From: a virus | DNA length: 46,723 nt | Virus record (IMG/VR): IMGVR_UViG_3300051212_001028 | Location: 1 to 46,723 of that record | Direction: 5' to 3' (one strand) | Part shown: piece by piece, positions 1-7,220 of the stretch | How positions within the stretch are numbered: position 1 is the stretch's first letter | Layout of the letters: every line of letters begins with the position of its first letter | The notes under the pieces: model-generated | The model's input: the letters and a program-made list of their open reading frames with translations, nothing else | Told to the model about the DNA's origin: nothing | Database searches by the model: none | Program-made: the position numbers and the translations under genes

Positions 1-184
1 TTACTTTGCGTTTTTTACCTTTTGGTGTTCTAAACTGCCAAAGGTACTTTCTTCCAATGTATTTTCTACCGTTTAGTTTATTTTCTATTAGATAAACAAA
101 ACCAAAGTAGTCTCCTATGTCAGCACTAGTAAAAGGATTTCCATTATAACTCCATGGATTGTCATAGTCAATATCTATACTCAT
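1..184 (-). CDS. GIY-YIG-like nuclease, partial (runs off left edge)
   Basis: The reading frame starts with ATG at 184 and is still open at base 1, so only the first 61 residues are visible. The segment YFGFVYLIENK followed by GRKYIGRKY has the spacing of the two halves of a GIY-YIG nuclease core (here FVY and YIG). GIY-YIG domains cut DNA and in T4-like phages occur in homing endonucleases and repair or restriction nucleases. The catalytic Arg and Glu that would follow lie outside the window, so activity cannot be judged. The start overlaps the 3' end of the upstream small gene by 17 bases. Reliable as a gene; the nuclease call is moderate. Confidence 0.7.
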   Translation of the reverse strand, partial: MSIDIDYDNPWSYNGNPFTSADIGDYFGFVYLIENKLNGRKYIGRKYLWQFRTPKGKKRKV

Positions 185-329
185 CAATTATATCAAGGAC
201 TTCGTTCAGATATTTATGTGCCAGTCCTTTCATATCCATTTCTGGACGAATATGATCTTTATAAAGTTTGTCTTTTAGTTTTAATACCCGAACTTTAAGT
301 TCGTCTTTATTAAGTTGATTTTTAGGCAT
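168..329 (-). CDS. Small conserved-looking phage protein, 53 aa
   Basis: ATG at 329, TGA at 168-170. The product starts MPKNQLNKDELKVRVLKLKD, is rich in Lys, Asp and Leu, and is probably helical throughout; no domain is recognised. The ATG sits directly behind the T-run of the terminator at 330-354 and no Shine-Dalgarno sequence precedes it, so the start is uncertain; an internal ATG exists at residue 31. The 17-base overlap with the GIY-YIG gene suggests co-translation. Function unknown. Confidence 0.6.
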   Translation of the reverse strand: MPKNQLNKDELKVRVLKLKDKLYKDHIRPEMDMKGLAHKYLNEVLDIIDEYRY

Positions 330-354
330 AAAAAATGGGAGATTACTCTCCCAT
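330..354 (-). terminator. Rho-independent terminator after the nrd operon
   Basis: Read on the minus strand, the perfect 8-base arms ATGGGAGA and TCTCCCAT enclose a 4-base loop and are followed by TTTTTT. It follows the end of the gp61-nrdA-nrdB unit and the 49-codon ORF at 367-516. Confidence 0.85.
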
Positions 355-366
355 ATCTATAATATT

Positions 367-516
367 TTAATGAATTATATTAATCCACTCTTTACAATAA
401 TCATAATCTCCAAACAAATATTCATCACATTCCGCTGCTTCTTTGTATGCGTTCAGGATTTCCTGCTCGCACCATTCATCATAATTGGAATCCTGCGAAA
501 GTATTTTTGGTAACAT
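367..516 (-). CDS. Small acidic protein overlapping the nrdB 3' end, 49 aa
   Basis: ATG at 516 and TAA at 367-369 give 49 residues starting MLPKILSQDSNYDEWCEQEI. It is rich in Asp, Glu, Tyr and Trp and has three cysteines. The first 38 bases overlap the end of nrdB in another frame; the rest fills a gap that would otherwise be empty up to the terminator. No Shine-Dalgarno is clear, so translation would be coupled to nrdB. I do not recognise the family. A small redox or regulatory partner of ribonucleotide reductase is possible from position only. Confidence 0.5.
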   Translation of the reverse strand: MLPKILSQDSNYDEWCEQEILNAYKEAAECDEYLFGDYDYCKEWINIIH

Positions 517-1669
517 CTTGCTTAATACCCCCCACTACATAGGACTCAACTTCCGTTTCTTGTGGAGCAACTTGAAGTCCTTTAGAAGAAATCCAGTGTT
601 GAGTCCAAGGAAGAGGATTATTATTTGCTGCAATATCATACTGTGGTTTTAACCCAATTGCTTTAAGTCTTCTGTTTGCAATCCACTCAACATATTGCTG
701 AAGAAGTTTATCATTAAGTCCAATCATGCTTCCATCTTTGAACAGATAATCTGCCCAACGCTTTTCTTCATTTACAGCACGATCAAACATAGCATATGTC
801 CATTCCTCTTCTTCTTTCATAATTTGTTTCATTTCTGGATCATCACCATCACGCCATTTATTCAGAATATTTTGAGTAATGGCTAGGTGTTGGTTTTCGT
901 CTCTTGCGATAAGACTAATGATTTTAGCGGATCCTTCCATAAGCTTAAGTTCACCAAAGGCGAAACTACAAGCAAAACTAACGTAGAAGCGAATACCTTC
1001 AAGAATATTAACGTTTGCGACTGCTCTGTAGAGTTTTCTTTTAACGTCATTAAGTGTTTCCTTTGCGTATGATACTCCTTCAAGATTATGCATCCAAGTA
1101 TCGGATACACCATACTGTTGCGATGATTGAATGAAGTCATCATAAGACTCTGTAACGCTCTTAGCACGCTCCAGAATACGCTCATCGGTCACTATTTTAT
1201 CAAACACCTCACTTGGATCAGAATACACATTTTTAATAATATAAGTGTATGAACGTGAGTGAATCATTTCCATGAATCCCCACACTTCCATACATGCTTC
1301 CAATTCAGGAAGTGAGCAGTATGGAATGAACGCCATGCCAGGTCCACGTCCCTGAATAGAATCAAGCATAATTTGATACTTCAAGTTAGAAGTATAGATG
1401 TGCTTTTGTTCTGGACGAAGTGTTTGATAATCTCCACGATCCTTCTGGAGAGACACCTCTTCGGGTCTCCAGAAGTATCCTAGTTGCTGAGTAGTTAGTT
1501 TATCGAATATAGGATATTTGTATGAATCATATCTTTGAACTCCTAAAGGTTTACCAAAAAACATTGGTTGTTTTTTGGTATTAACTTGTTCTGTATTAAA
1601 AACAGTCATTCCTTTAATTTGTGTTTGCGGATCTTCCGTTGAAGAAATTTTAAACTGCACAGGATTCAC
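479..1669 (-). CDS. nrdB: Ribonucleotide reductase class I beta subunit NrdB
   Basis: The small subunit of aerobic ribonucleotide reductase carries the di-iron centre and tyrosyl radical that start reduction of NDPs to dNDPs, feeding phage DNA synthesis in the cytoplasm. The 396-residue length fits the family. The segment EMIHSRSYTYII matches the metal ligand and radical-Tyr region of E. coli NrdB (ETIHSRSYTHII). A second ligand helix, ARDENQHLAITQ, follows at about residue 260. The start ATG at 1669 overlaps the end of nrdA by 20 bases, so the subunits are probably made in coupled fashion. No intron interrupts the gene, unlike T4 nrdB. Confidence 0.96.
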   Translation of the reverse strand: MNPVQFKISSTEDPQTQIKGMTVFNTEQVNTKKQPMFFGKPLGVQRYDSYKYPIFDKLTTQQLGYFWRPEEVSLQKDRGDYQTLRPEQKHIYTSNLKYQIMLDSIQGRGPGMAFIPYCSLPELEACMEVWGFMEMIHSRSYTYIIKNVYSDPSEVFDKIVTDERILERAKSVTESYDDFIQSSQQYGVSDTWMHNLEGVSYAKETLNDVKRKLYRAVANVNILEGIRFYVSFACSFAFGELKLMEGSAKIISLIARDENQHLAITQNILNKWRDGDDPEMKQIMKEEEEWTYAMFDRAVNEEKRWADYLFKDGSMIGLNDKLLQQYVEWIANRRLKAIGLKPQYDIAANNNPLPWTQHWISSKGLQVAPQETEVESYVVGGIKQDVTKNTFAGFQL

Positions 1670-3947
1670 ACTCTCCCTCCTCTACTGAACTTAACTCACT
1701 TAGCAAATCTTGAAGATTGGGTTTCTCTTCTACTACCTCATCAGTCTTAATATCATAAGTGTTTTGATAGTAAGAAGTTTTCCACCCGTACTTGTATGTA
1801 GTCAAAAAGTCATTTGCCATTACTGAAGTAGGAACTTCATTGTTGTCATAATTTTCTGGATTATAACTCCAGTTACCAGAAATTGCTTGATCAAAGAATT
1901 TCTGCATCACCGCAACAATGTTAATATAACCATTGTTGTTAGGCATATCCCAAAGAAGCGTATAGTTGTTCTTGAGAGTATGATACTGGGGAACAATCTG
2001 TTTGAGTGGTCCCTTTTTACTTTTCTTAACGGACAAGTAATCCCTAGGTGGTTCGATTCCATTAGTTGCATTTGACACAACGGAACTACTCTCCGATGGC
2101 ATCTGTGCGGACAGAGTTGAGTGCCTAAGTCCATGTTCCAAGATAGATGCTCTAAGAGTTTCCCAATCATGTTCCAATTTAACAGAAGTAATTTCGTCTA
2201 CATCTTTTTTGTAAGTGTCAATTGGAAGAATTCCATCGGCATACTTAGTACGTCCAAAGTATTCACAGTGACCCTTTTCTTTAGCAAGTTGATTAGATGC
2301 TTTCAGTAGATAATACTGGAATGCCTCAGTAAGACCATGAACCGCATCCCATGCTTCTTGATCCCCATAATTAAATCCAAGTTTTGCCAAATAGTGTGCA
2401 AGACCAATAAACCCTATACCAAGTGAACGACGTGCCTTAGTGGCGATTTCTGCCGCTGCTACGGGGTATTTCTGATAGTCAATCAATTCATCCAAACCAC
2501 GAACAGAAAGATCACAAAGTTCTTCAAGTTCTTCATCAGATTTTACTTTACCAACATTAATAGCAGAAAGAATACAGAGAGCAATCTCACCACTTGTATC
2601 ATCAATATGTTGAATAGGATAAGTTGGAAGGGTAATTTCTTGGCAGAGATTGCTCATCTCAACTTTATCTTTGAAGGAAGAATGAGAATTACAATGATCA
2701 ATATTCATGATGTAGATACGACCCGTCTCAGCCCTCTCCTTAAGGAGACTGAGAATGAGTTCTTGTGCCTTAATAGTCTTTTTCGGAACGGACGTATCCT
2801 TTTCATATGAAACATAGAGATCGTCAAAACTAGCGAGTCCGAAAGAATCATAAAGTCCAGGTACGTCATGGGGACTAAAGAGAGTAATCTCTTCATCTTT
2901 AATAAACCTTTCATAAAACAACTTTGAAATTTGAATAGAGTAGTCAAGTTTACGAACTCGATTGTCTTCAGTTCCTTTGTTGTTTTTGAGAACTAGAATA
3001 TCTTCTATTTCTTGGTGCCAGATTGGGAAGTGGACTGTCGCGGATCCACCTCGTATGCCATTCTGCGTGCAACATCTGACAGTTGCTTCAAACTTCTTGA
3101 GAAATGGTACAACACCCGTGTGTTGAACTTCTCCACCTCTGATTTTGCTGTTGATGCCACGGATTCTACCAGCGTTGATGCCGATTCCCGCCCTCTGTGC
3201 AACGTATCTGCCAATAGCCATATCAGAACTAAAGATACTATCGAGGGTGTCATCAACATCAACAAGGACACAGCTAGCAAATTGTCTAAGCGGAGTTCGC
3301 ACTCCCGCCATGATTGGTGTTGGGATGTTGATTTTGTGCTTTGAGATTGCGTCATAATACCTCTTGACATATGACATTCTTGTTTCTTTTGAATACTCTG
3401 CAAAAATAGTCAGAGCAATCATCATGTACATAAACTGTGGGGTTTCATATACACCCCCACTGCTTCTATCTTGCACCAGATACTTATCAACGACTTGACG
3501 TAAACCTGCATAAGTGAACAACATGTCACGCTCATGATCAATATATGAGTCTGCTCTTTCAATTTCTTCCTTAGAATATTTACTAAAAATTTCACTATCG
3601 TAAACTTCATTGTTTACGCAGTTATAAATGTGTTGTTCTAGAGTAGGAAGTTCCTTCATCTTTCCATAAAGTTGCTTCCTAACTGAAAAGAGTAGTAAAC
3701 GAGATGCAACATATTGATAATTTGGATGTTCCAAATCAATCAAATCGGAAGCAGAACGAATCAGAATTTCCTGAATTTCTTCGGTAGAAATTCCATCATA
3801 GAATTGAATTCCAGATTTCATTTCAACTTGACTTGCAGAGACTCCAGCAAGACCCTTACATGCTTCATCAACCATTAAATGCATCTTGTCTAGATCAAGA
3901 GACTCAATTCTTCCATCACGTTTTTTAACTTTGGTGCCGTTACTCAT
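1650..3947 (-). CDS. nrdA: Ribonucleotide reductase class I alpha subunit NrdA
   Basis: Catalytic large subunit (765 aa from this start) that binds substrate and effector nucleotides and works with NrdB. An N-terminal ATP-cone-like region (VKKRDGRIESLDLDKMHLMV) is followed by the barrel domain; CQEITLPTYPIQ and NATNGIEPPRDYLSVKK match the family's active-site and substrate regions. The C-terminal CESCAV carries the CxxC pair re-reduced by thioredoxin or glutaredoxin. ATG at 3947 is preferred over an in-frame TTG at 3959 because GGAAGA precedes it and it overlaps the gp61 stop as ATGA. It belongs to the gp61-nrdA-nrdB operon behind the promoter at 4937-4964. Confidence 0.96.
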   Translation of the reverse strand: MSNGTKVKKRDGRIESLDLDKMHLMVDEACKGLAGVSASQVEMKSGIQFYDGISTEEIQEILIRSASDLIDLEHPNYQYVASRLLLFSVRKQLYGKMKELPTLEQHIYNCVNNEVYDSEIFSKYSKEEIERADSYIDHERDMLFTYAGLRQVVDKYLVQDRSSGGVYETPQFMYMMIALTIFAEYSKETRMSYVKRYYDAISKHKINIPTPIMAGVRTPLRQFASCVLVDVDDTLDSIFSSDMAIGRYVAQRAGIGINAGRIRGINSKIRGGEVQHTGVVPFLKKFEATVRCCTQNGIRGGSATVHFPIWHQEIEDILVLKNNKGTEDNRVRKLDYSIQISKLFYERFIKDEEITLFSPHDVPGLYDSFGLASFDDLYVSYEKDTSVPKKTIKAQELILSLLKERAETGRIYIMNIDHCNSHSSFKDKVEMSNLCQEITLPTYPIQHIDDTSGEIALCILSAINVGKVKSDEELEELCDLSVRGLDELIDYQKYPVAAAEIATKARRSLGIGFIGLAHYLAKLGFNYGDQEAWDAVHGLTEAFQYYLLKASNQLAKEKGHCEYFGRTKYADGILPIDTYKKDVDEITSVKLEHDWETLRASILEHGLRHSTLSAQMPSESSSVVSNATNGIEPPRDYLSVKKSKKGPLKQIVPQYHTLKNNYTLLWDMPNNNGYINIVAVMQKFFDQAISGNWSYNPENYDNNEVPTSVMANDFLTTYKYGWKTSYYQNTYDIKTDEVVEEKPNLQDLLSELSSVEEGECESCAV

Positions 3948-4912
3948 ATTTTCTTCCAAGTAGTAAATTTTAGTTTTGCTTCTAATCCAGAATAAGTATT
4001 TGATTCTATCACAGATTGAACATTAAGTCCAGACAAAATCATATCATTAATGTCTTTTTCTTTTATTGTTGAAGGCCAGATGACAACTTTTTGTCCATCG
4101 CTAATGGCACGGGAGATTCTTGAGTGGATTTCTGCATTACGTGGTTCGTTATCATAAACCCAAACACAATCGCTAATACCCCACTTACTAACATCACCAT
4201 CAGCTCCGCAAAGAGCAATTGAGTTGCGAATGAAAGTTGAGTCGAATGGACCTTCTGTGATGTAGACAGTTTTACTTTTTTCAATTTCATCAATCCCATA
4301 GATTTTTGGTGCATTATCATTAAGCATTACGGTAATGTATTTAATCTTGCTTGGACCAAGTGATCTACCTTGAAATCCCACAAGAGTATTTTGATAGAAC
4401 AAAGGAATAATAATCCTAGGTTCATCTTTAGAAATATCATCGAAGACTTTCTTTAATGAATTTGTCCACGACTTAAAATTTTCGGCGTAATAATAGTTAT
4501 ATGGGTTTAACTTTCTTTTTACCAAATATTCGTTTGCATCCGAATTTTCTGATGCTTTTGGTAAATTTAATTTTGGTTTAAACTTTGGTACTTCGAAATT
4601 AAACTCCGGTTCATCTACTATAAAATTTTTACCAGTTTTTCCATCCTTAAATTTTTCAAAAGTATATTGCTTATAGACTATAGGATCTAATTGCTTAAGA
4701 AAGTTGTTAAAAGAAATATTAATTCCACAGTTATGGCACTTAAAATTTGTATTGTTTTTTACTTGATATAGATATCCTCTTGCTTTATTTTTATTTTTTT
4801 GAGAATCACCACAAATCGGACAACGAAAATTGTAGAGATTATGCTTTACTTTTTTAAACTTTTGAAATCGAGTAGAAATCAAATTGATGTACTTTACATC
4901 AACAAAGTCCAT
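3944..4912 (-). CDS. gp61: DNA primase subunit gp61
   Basis: Primase that makes the short RNA primers for lagging-strand synthesis with helicase gp41. The N-terminus has a DnaG-type zinc ribbon (CPICGDSQ at about 34-41 and CHNCG at about 59-63). A TOPRIM core follows: the Glu motif VYITEGPFDS near residue 215 and an Asp motif VWVYDNEP near 247. Length (322 aa) is close to T4 gp61 (about 340). First gene after a strong sigma70-like promoter; its stop overlaps the nrdA start by 4 bases. In T4 gene 61 lies near gene 41, while here it heads the nrd operon. Confidence 0.92.
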   Translation of the reverse strand: MDFVDVKYINLISTRFQKFKKVKHNLYNFRCPICGDSQKNKNKARGYLYQVKNNTNFKCHNCGINISFNNFLKQLDPIVYKQYTFEKFKDGKTGKNFIVDEPEFNFEVPKFKPKLNLPKASENSDANEYLVKRKLNPYNYYYAENFKSWTNSLKKVFDDISKDEPRIIIPLFYQNTLVGFQGRSLGPSKIKYITVMLNDNAPKIYGIDEIEKSKTVYITEGPFDSTFIRNSIALCGADGDVSKWGISDCVWVYDNEPRNAEIHSRISRAISDGQKVVIWPSTIKEKDINDMILSGLNVQSVIESNTYSGLEAKLKFTTWKKI

Positions 4913-4936
4913 AATAAAAAATTAACCTGTTGACGT

Positions 4937-4964
4937 ATTCTACCAAACTATCGAGATTTGTCAA
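4937..4964 (-). promoter_or_regulatory. Sigma70-like promoter for gp61-nrdA-nrdB
   Basis: On the minus strand TTGACA (4959-4964), 16 bases, then TAGAAT (4937-4942). The predicted start near 4930 is about 18 bases before the gp61 ATG. The same -10 hexamer recurs at the polymerase and clamp operons. Confidence 0.75.
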
Positions 4965-5077
4965 GGCAAAGTGACGTTATTATTGCAGTCCACTTTACAA
5001 CAGAATTTGTTGTTTTTTGTAGAGTGTAGAGAGTGACTTTTTTTTGAGTTTTCATTGGCATTAACGCCAACACTCAA
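4965..5077. other. Intergenic spacer with imperfect inverted repeats
   Basis: No ORF of interest. Two inverted repeats are visible: TTGGC / GCCAA around 5055-5070 flanked by GAGT and ACTC, and ACAACA / TGTTGT around 4997-5013. Neither is followed by a T-run in the minus direction of transcription. How the operon ending at 5078 is terminated is unclear. Confidence 0.4.
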
Positions 5078-5425
5078 TTATTTATTTCTAATTTGTTGTA
5101 TAAATGAATTTACTGATGAAGAAATAACACTATTAATAACAGGAATAAACAGTAGGGCAAAAGCAACTACTCCTGCTGCCATCCATCTAAATTTAAAAAG
5201 TTCTTCTATTTTAACTTCTATTTTTCCAACCTTCTCGCCAATATTGATGTCTTGCTTTATACATTGATCAAGTCTCTCATCATGAACTGCAAGCATTTTG
5301 CAGATATTTTGATTTGTTTCACTTAAGGTTTGAATGGCAGCATCTACACGCTCTACCATTTCCTCGTGAATTTTTACTCTTTCTTCAAGAACTGCAACTT
5401 TAATTTTTGAGTCTTGGTTGAACAT
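5078..5425 (-). CDS. Coiled-coil protein with C-terminal membrane anchor, 115 aa
   Basis: ATG at 5425 is preferred over an in-frame TTG at 5458, which would lie inside the upstream gene. A long helical region with heptad character (about residues 5-75, including EERVKIHEEMVERVD) is followed by one strongly hydrophobic segment at about 80-102 (WMAAGVVAFALLFIPVINSV) and a short polar tail. A membrane-anchored coiled coil of this size could act in the phage-infected envelope or in lysis (spanin- or holin-like), but there is no signal peptide or lipobox and I cannot assign a function. Last gene of the late unit that begins with the virion protein at 6793. Confidence 0.65.
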   Translation of the reverse strand: MFNQDSKIKVAVLEERVKIHEEMVERVDAAIQTLSETNQNICKMLAVHDERLDQCIKQDINIGEKVGKIEVKIEELFKFRWMAAGVVAFALLFIPVINSVISSSVNSFIQQIRNK

Positions 5426-5430
5426 TTTTT

Positions 5431-5643
5431 TTATTGCTCTTGTTTTTTGGGTTTCCAACGATTTCTTGAATTTTTTCCCAAACCTATAACTTTCTTTCTC
5501 CTAACAAATCCCATAACAACATCAAATCCAGATTTTGTTTGATCACCAGAGCTAGTGTAACCACCATTACCAACTACCATAGCATCTTCTTTGAAGATTC
5601 TATGTTCACGAAATATTTTGATGACTTTATCAATTTTTTTCAT
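5431..5643 (-). CDS. Small basic protein sharing a segment with the major capsid protein, 70 aa
   Basis: Residues 24-43 (VGNGGYT, then Q, T, GFD and V) align with residues 65-84 of the major capsid protein in this window, 14 of 20 positions identical, directly behind the capsid protein's predicted gp21 cleavage site. The C-terminus is basic (GKNSRNRWKPKK) and resembles the GxGSRKxW tails of small marine-phage proteins. The gene overlaps its upstream neighbour by 14 bases and lies in a late unit of virion genes. I infer a virion or capsid-associated role, either capsid binding or mimicry of the capsid arm; no catalytic motif is seen. Confidence 0.75.
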   Translation of the reverse strand: MKKIDKVIKIFREHRIFKEDAMVVGNGGYTSSGDQTKSGFDVVMGFVRRKKVIGLGKNSRNRWKPKKQEQ

Positions 5644-6016
5644 TTGAAATCCTAGTTAACTCCTCTAAACATCTTCGATCTATTGGAATTTCGTGTATGT
5701 AACACTTTGGGTAATCTGGCAACTTGTCAAGAAAAACTATAAAAGTTTTCATAGATGACCAAAGATCCTTTTCTATTTTAAAAAATAGCATCGGAGTTGC
5801 AGCTTCACCAAAAATATTATAAAGAATTATAAAATGATTCAATAGTAAATGAATCCTCAACTCACCATCCCTTTTGTATCTCTTAAGAAGTCTTTTAATA
5901 TACTTAAAATGATTTAGATCTTTATCAAAATCTTCTCTAGTAACAGCCTGAGGGTTTTCATAATTTTTAATTGCAAATAGAAGAAAATTATCTTCACTCA
6001 ATTCATTAAAAATCAT
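5630..6016 (-). CDS. Conserved T4-like phage protein of unknown function, 128 aa
   Basis: All-helical, hydrophobic but with no clear membrane segment. The pattern FLLFAIKNYENP, FKYIKRLLKRY, GELRIHLLLNHFIILYNIFG is one I recognise from a family common in marine T4-like phages near neck or structural genes. No catalytic residues are apparent. It follows the virion protein gene with 6 bases between them and overlaps the capsid-like small gene, so it belongs to the same late transcript. A structural or assembly role is likely from context only. Confidence 0.7.
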   Translation of the reverse strand: MIFNELSEDNFLLFAIKNYENPQAVTREDFDKDLNHFKYIKRLLKRYKRDGELRIHLLLNHFIILYNIFGEAATPMLFFKIEKDLWSSMKTFIVFLDKLPDYPKCYIHEIPIDRRCLEELTRISNEKN

Positions 6017-6022
6017 TTTTTA

Positions 6023-6793
6023 TCAAACGCCGGTTGGATATAGAATTCCGTCAGCACCAGTAGTAATTCCAGACATTGCAACAAGAGTTTCTGTTTTAAC
6101 TCTTAGATTTCCGTGCATATCAGTATATGTTGTTACTCCAACCCATCCAGCATGTGCGTATCCACCATATCCAGTAGCTACATATTGAGATGATGTTGAA
6201 ATTCCATATACTTGCTTGTCATATCCATCAACATATCTCTTAAAGGTTAAAGTATCTCCAGTGGATATTCCAGAAGAAATGGTTGATGCAAGAGAAATAG
6301 ATGTTGCACCTATAGTAGAAATAATAATATCATTTCCACCATTTACTAAGAGATCTCCAACAATTAATCCAGATGGAGCTACTGTTGGAACAACATTCGT
6401 ACCAACACCAGCAAGGTTTGAAGCAGTTCCTGTAAAAGATAAAGTTGTCAGAGTTCTTGAAGAATCTTTAGCGGTGCTGTATGAAGAATCAGCAACGGTA
6501 TAAATTGGAAGTTCGCTGACATAGAAGTCAGTCGATGCTATGGAAGTTGTATTAAGTCCAGAATTGGAATTAACCGTAAGTTGTGTGGTGCTAGCAATTC
6601 CAACAATAACCGCATCTCCATAATAAGTTCCACCACCACCACGAATTCCAAATCTAATCACATCACCAGTTTTAGCAGCACCAACTTGCCCAAAAGTAGT
6701 TCCTGTTCCAGTAACAACCCAAGAATCTCCAACTTGACTAAGAGATACTGTTCCTGTAGAACCGACATTATCATTATTACCCCAGAGTGCCAT
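6023..6793 (-). CDS. Virion structural protein, beta-rich, 256 aa
   Basis: Rich in Gly, Ser, Thr and Val with almost no charged clusters, as in phage head-decoration or fibre proteins. It begins MALWGNNDNVGSTGTV and ends with YAHAGWVGVTTYTDMHGN and VKTETLVAMSGIT, a signature I recall from a structural protein found in many marine T4-like phages. Predicted to be all-beta with repeated short strands. First gene behind the late promoter at 6826-6833, with ACGGAAGA as ribosome binding site. Its exact position in the virion cannot be told from sequence. Confidence 0.75.
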   Translation of the reverse strand: MALWGNNDNVGSTGTVSLSQVGDSWVVTGTGTTFGQVGAAKTGDVIRFGIRGGGGTYYGDAVIVGIASTTQLTVNSNSGLNTTSIASTDFYVSELPIYTVADSSYSTAKDSSRTLTTLSFTGTASNLAGVGTNVVPTVAPSGLIVGDLLVNGGNDIIISTIGATSISLASTISSGISTGDTLTFKRYVDGYDKQVYGISTSSQYVATGYGGYAHAGWVGVTTYTDMHGNLRVKTETLVAMSGITTGADGILYPTGV

Positions 6794-6825
6794 GTCTTTC
6801 TTCCGTAAAAATTATTTGCTAATAA

Positions 6826-6833
6826 TATTTATA
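6826..6833 (-). promoter_or_regulatory. Late promoter TATAAATA
   Basis: A perfect match to the T4 late box TATAAATA on the minus strand, 33 bases upstream of the 6793 start. Its first T is the last T of the preceding terminator's T-run. Presumably recognised by gp55-loaded RNA polymerase. Confidence 0.75.
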
Positions 6834-6860
6834 AAAAAGGAGACGTTACTTTTTGTCCCC
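6833..6860 (-). terminator. Rho-independent terminator after the small membrane gene
   Basis: Minus strand GGGGAC, 10-base loop, GTCTCC (one G-U pair), then TTTTTT. It spans the stop codon of the 6846-7010 gene and runs straight into the late box at 6826-6833. Confidence 0.75.
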
Positions 6861-7010
6861 TTTGCGTAAAATTATTCTTAAAAAATTAGTTATTAAATCT
6901 AATAATCCATTCTCTTCAAACTTCTTGGTTTTCGCTAACCATTCTGAAGCAGCCAATAAAATACCAAGAACAATAGTTATTCCCCAATTAGTGAGAAAAC
7001 ACGTAATCAT
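6846..7010 (-). CDS. Small membrane protein, 54 aa
   Basis: ATG at 7010, TAA at 6846-6848. One hydrophobic segment at about residues 9-22 (WGITIVLGILLAAS) is followed by a polar linker and a basic end (RIILRKGDKK). Its start overlaps the preceding gene's stop as ATGA, so the two are translated together. Small single-span proteins of this kind are often holins or other envelope proteins; no specific family is certain. Confidence 0.65.
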   Translation of the reverse strand: MITCFLTNWGITIVLGILLAASEWLAKTKKFEENGLLDLITNFLRIILRKGDKK

Positions 7011-7180
7011 GCTTGTGGCGTAAAGAGTTTTTCTTTAACCAACTCAAGAACTACATCATCAATACTATTGTCGGTAGATTTCACATATTTCGCCAAAAGT
7101 TCAATGACAAGATTTTTAACTGCAGGATGAGTTGCAACTGAAATTATAATTGGTTTTAAAACCGATACTACTGCACCCAT
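7007..7180 (-). CDS. Small hydrophobic protein, 57 aa
   Basis: ATG at 7180 preceded by GGAGG at 7186-7190, a strong ribosome binding site. The first 30 residues are hydrophobic (MGAVVSVLKPIIISVATHPA), the rest amphipathic and acidic. It pairs with the next 54-residue membrane gene through a 4-base overlap. Possibly one half of a two-component small membrane system such as holin/antiholin; this is inference from size, hydrophobicity and pairing. Confidence 0.65.
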   Translation of the reverse strand: MGAVVSVLKPIIISVATHPAVKNLVIELLAKYVKSTDNSIDDVVLELVKEKLFTPQA

Positions 7181-7220
7181 AACGTCCTCCAGACAAAGAG
7201 TATTCAGAACTATTTAGAAA

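Noticed and set aside
479-3947. Introns or homing endonucleases inside nrdA or nrdB
   Set aside because: Both frames are continuous and full length with all motifs in place.
5016-5075. Hairpin with A/T-run as terminator of the 5078 unit
   Set aside because: The run downstream in the minus direction is A, not T, so it does not fit an intrinsic terminator for the genes present.
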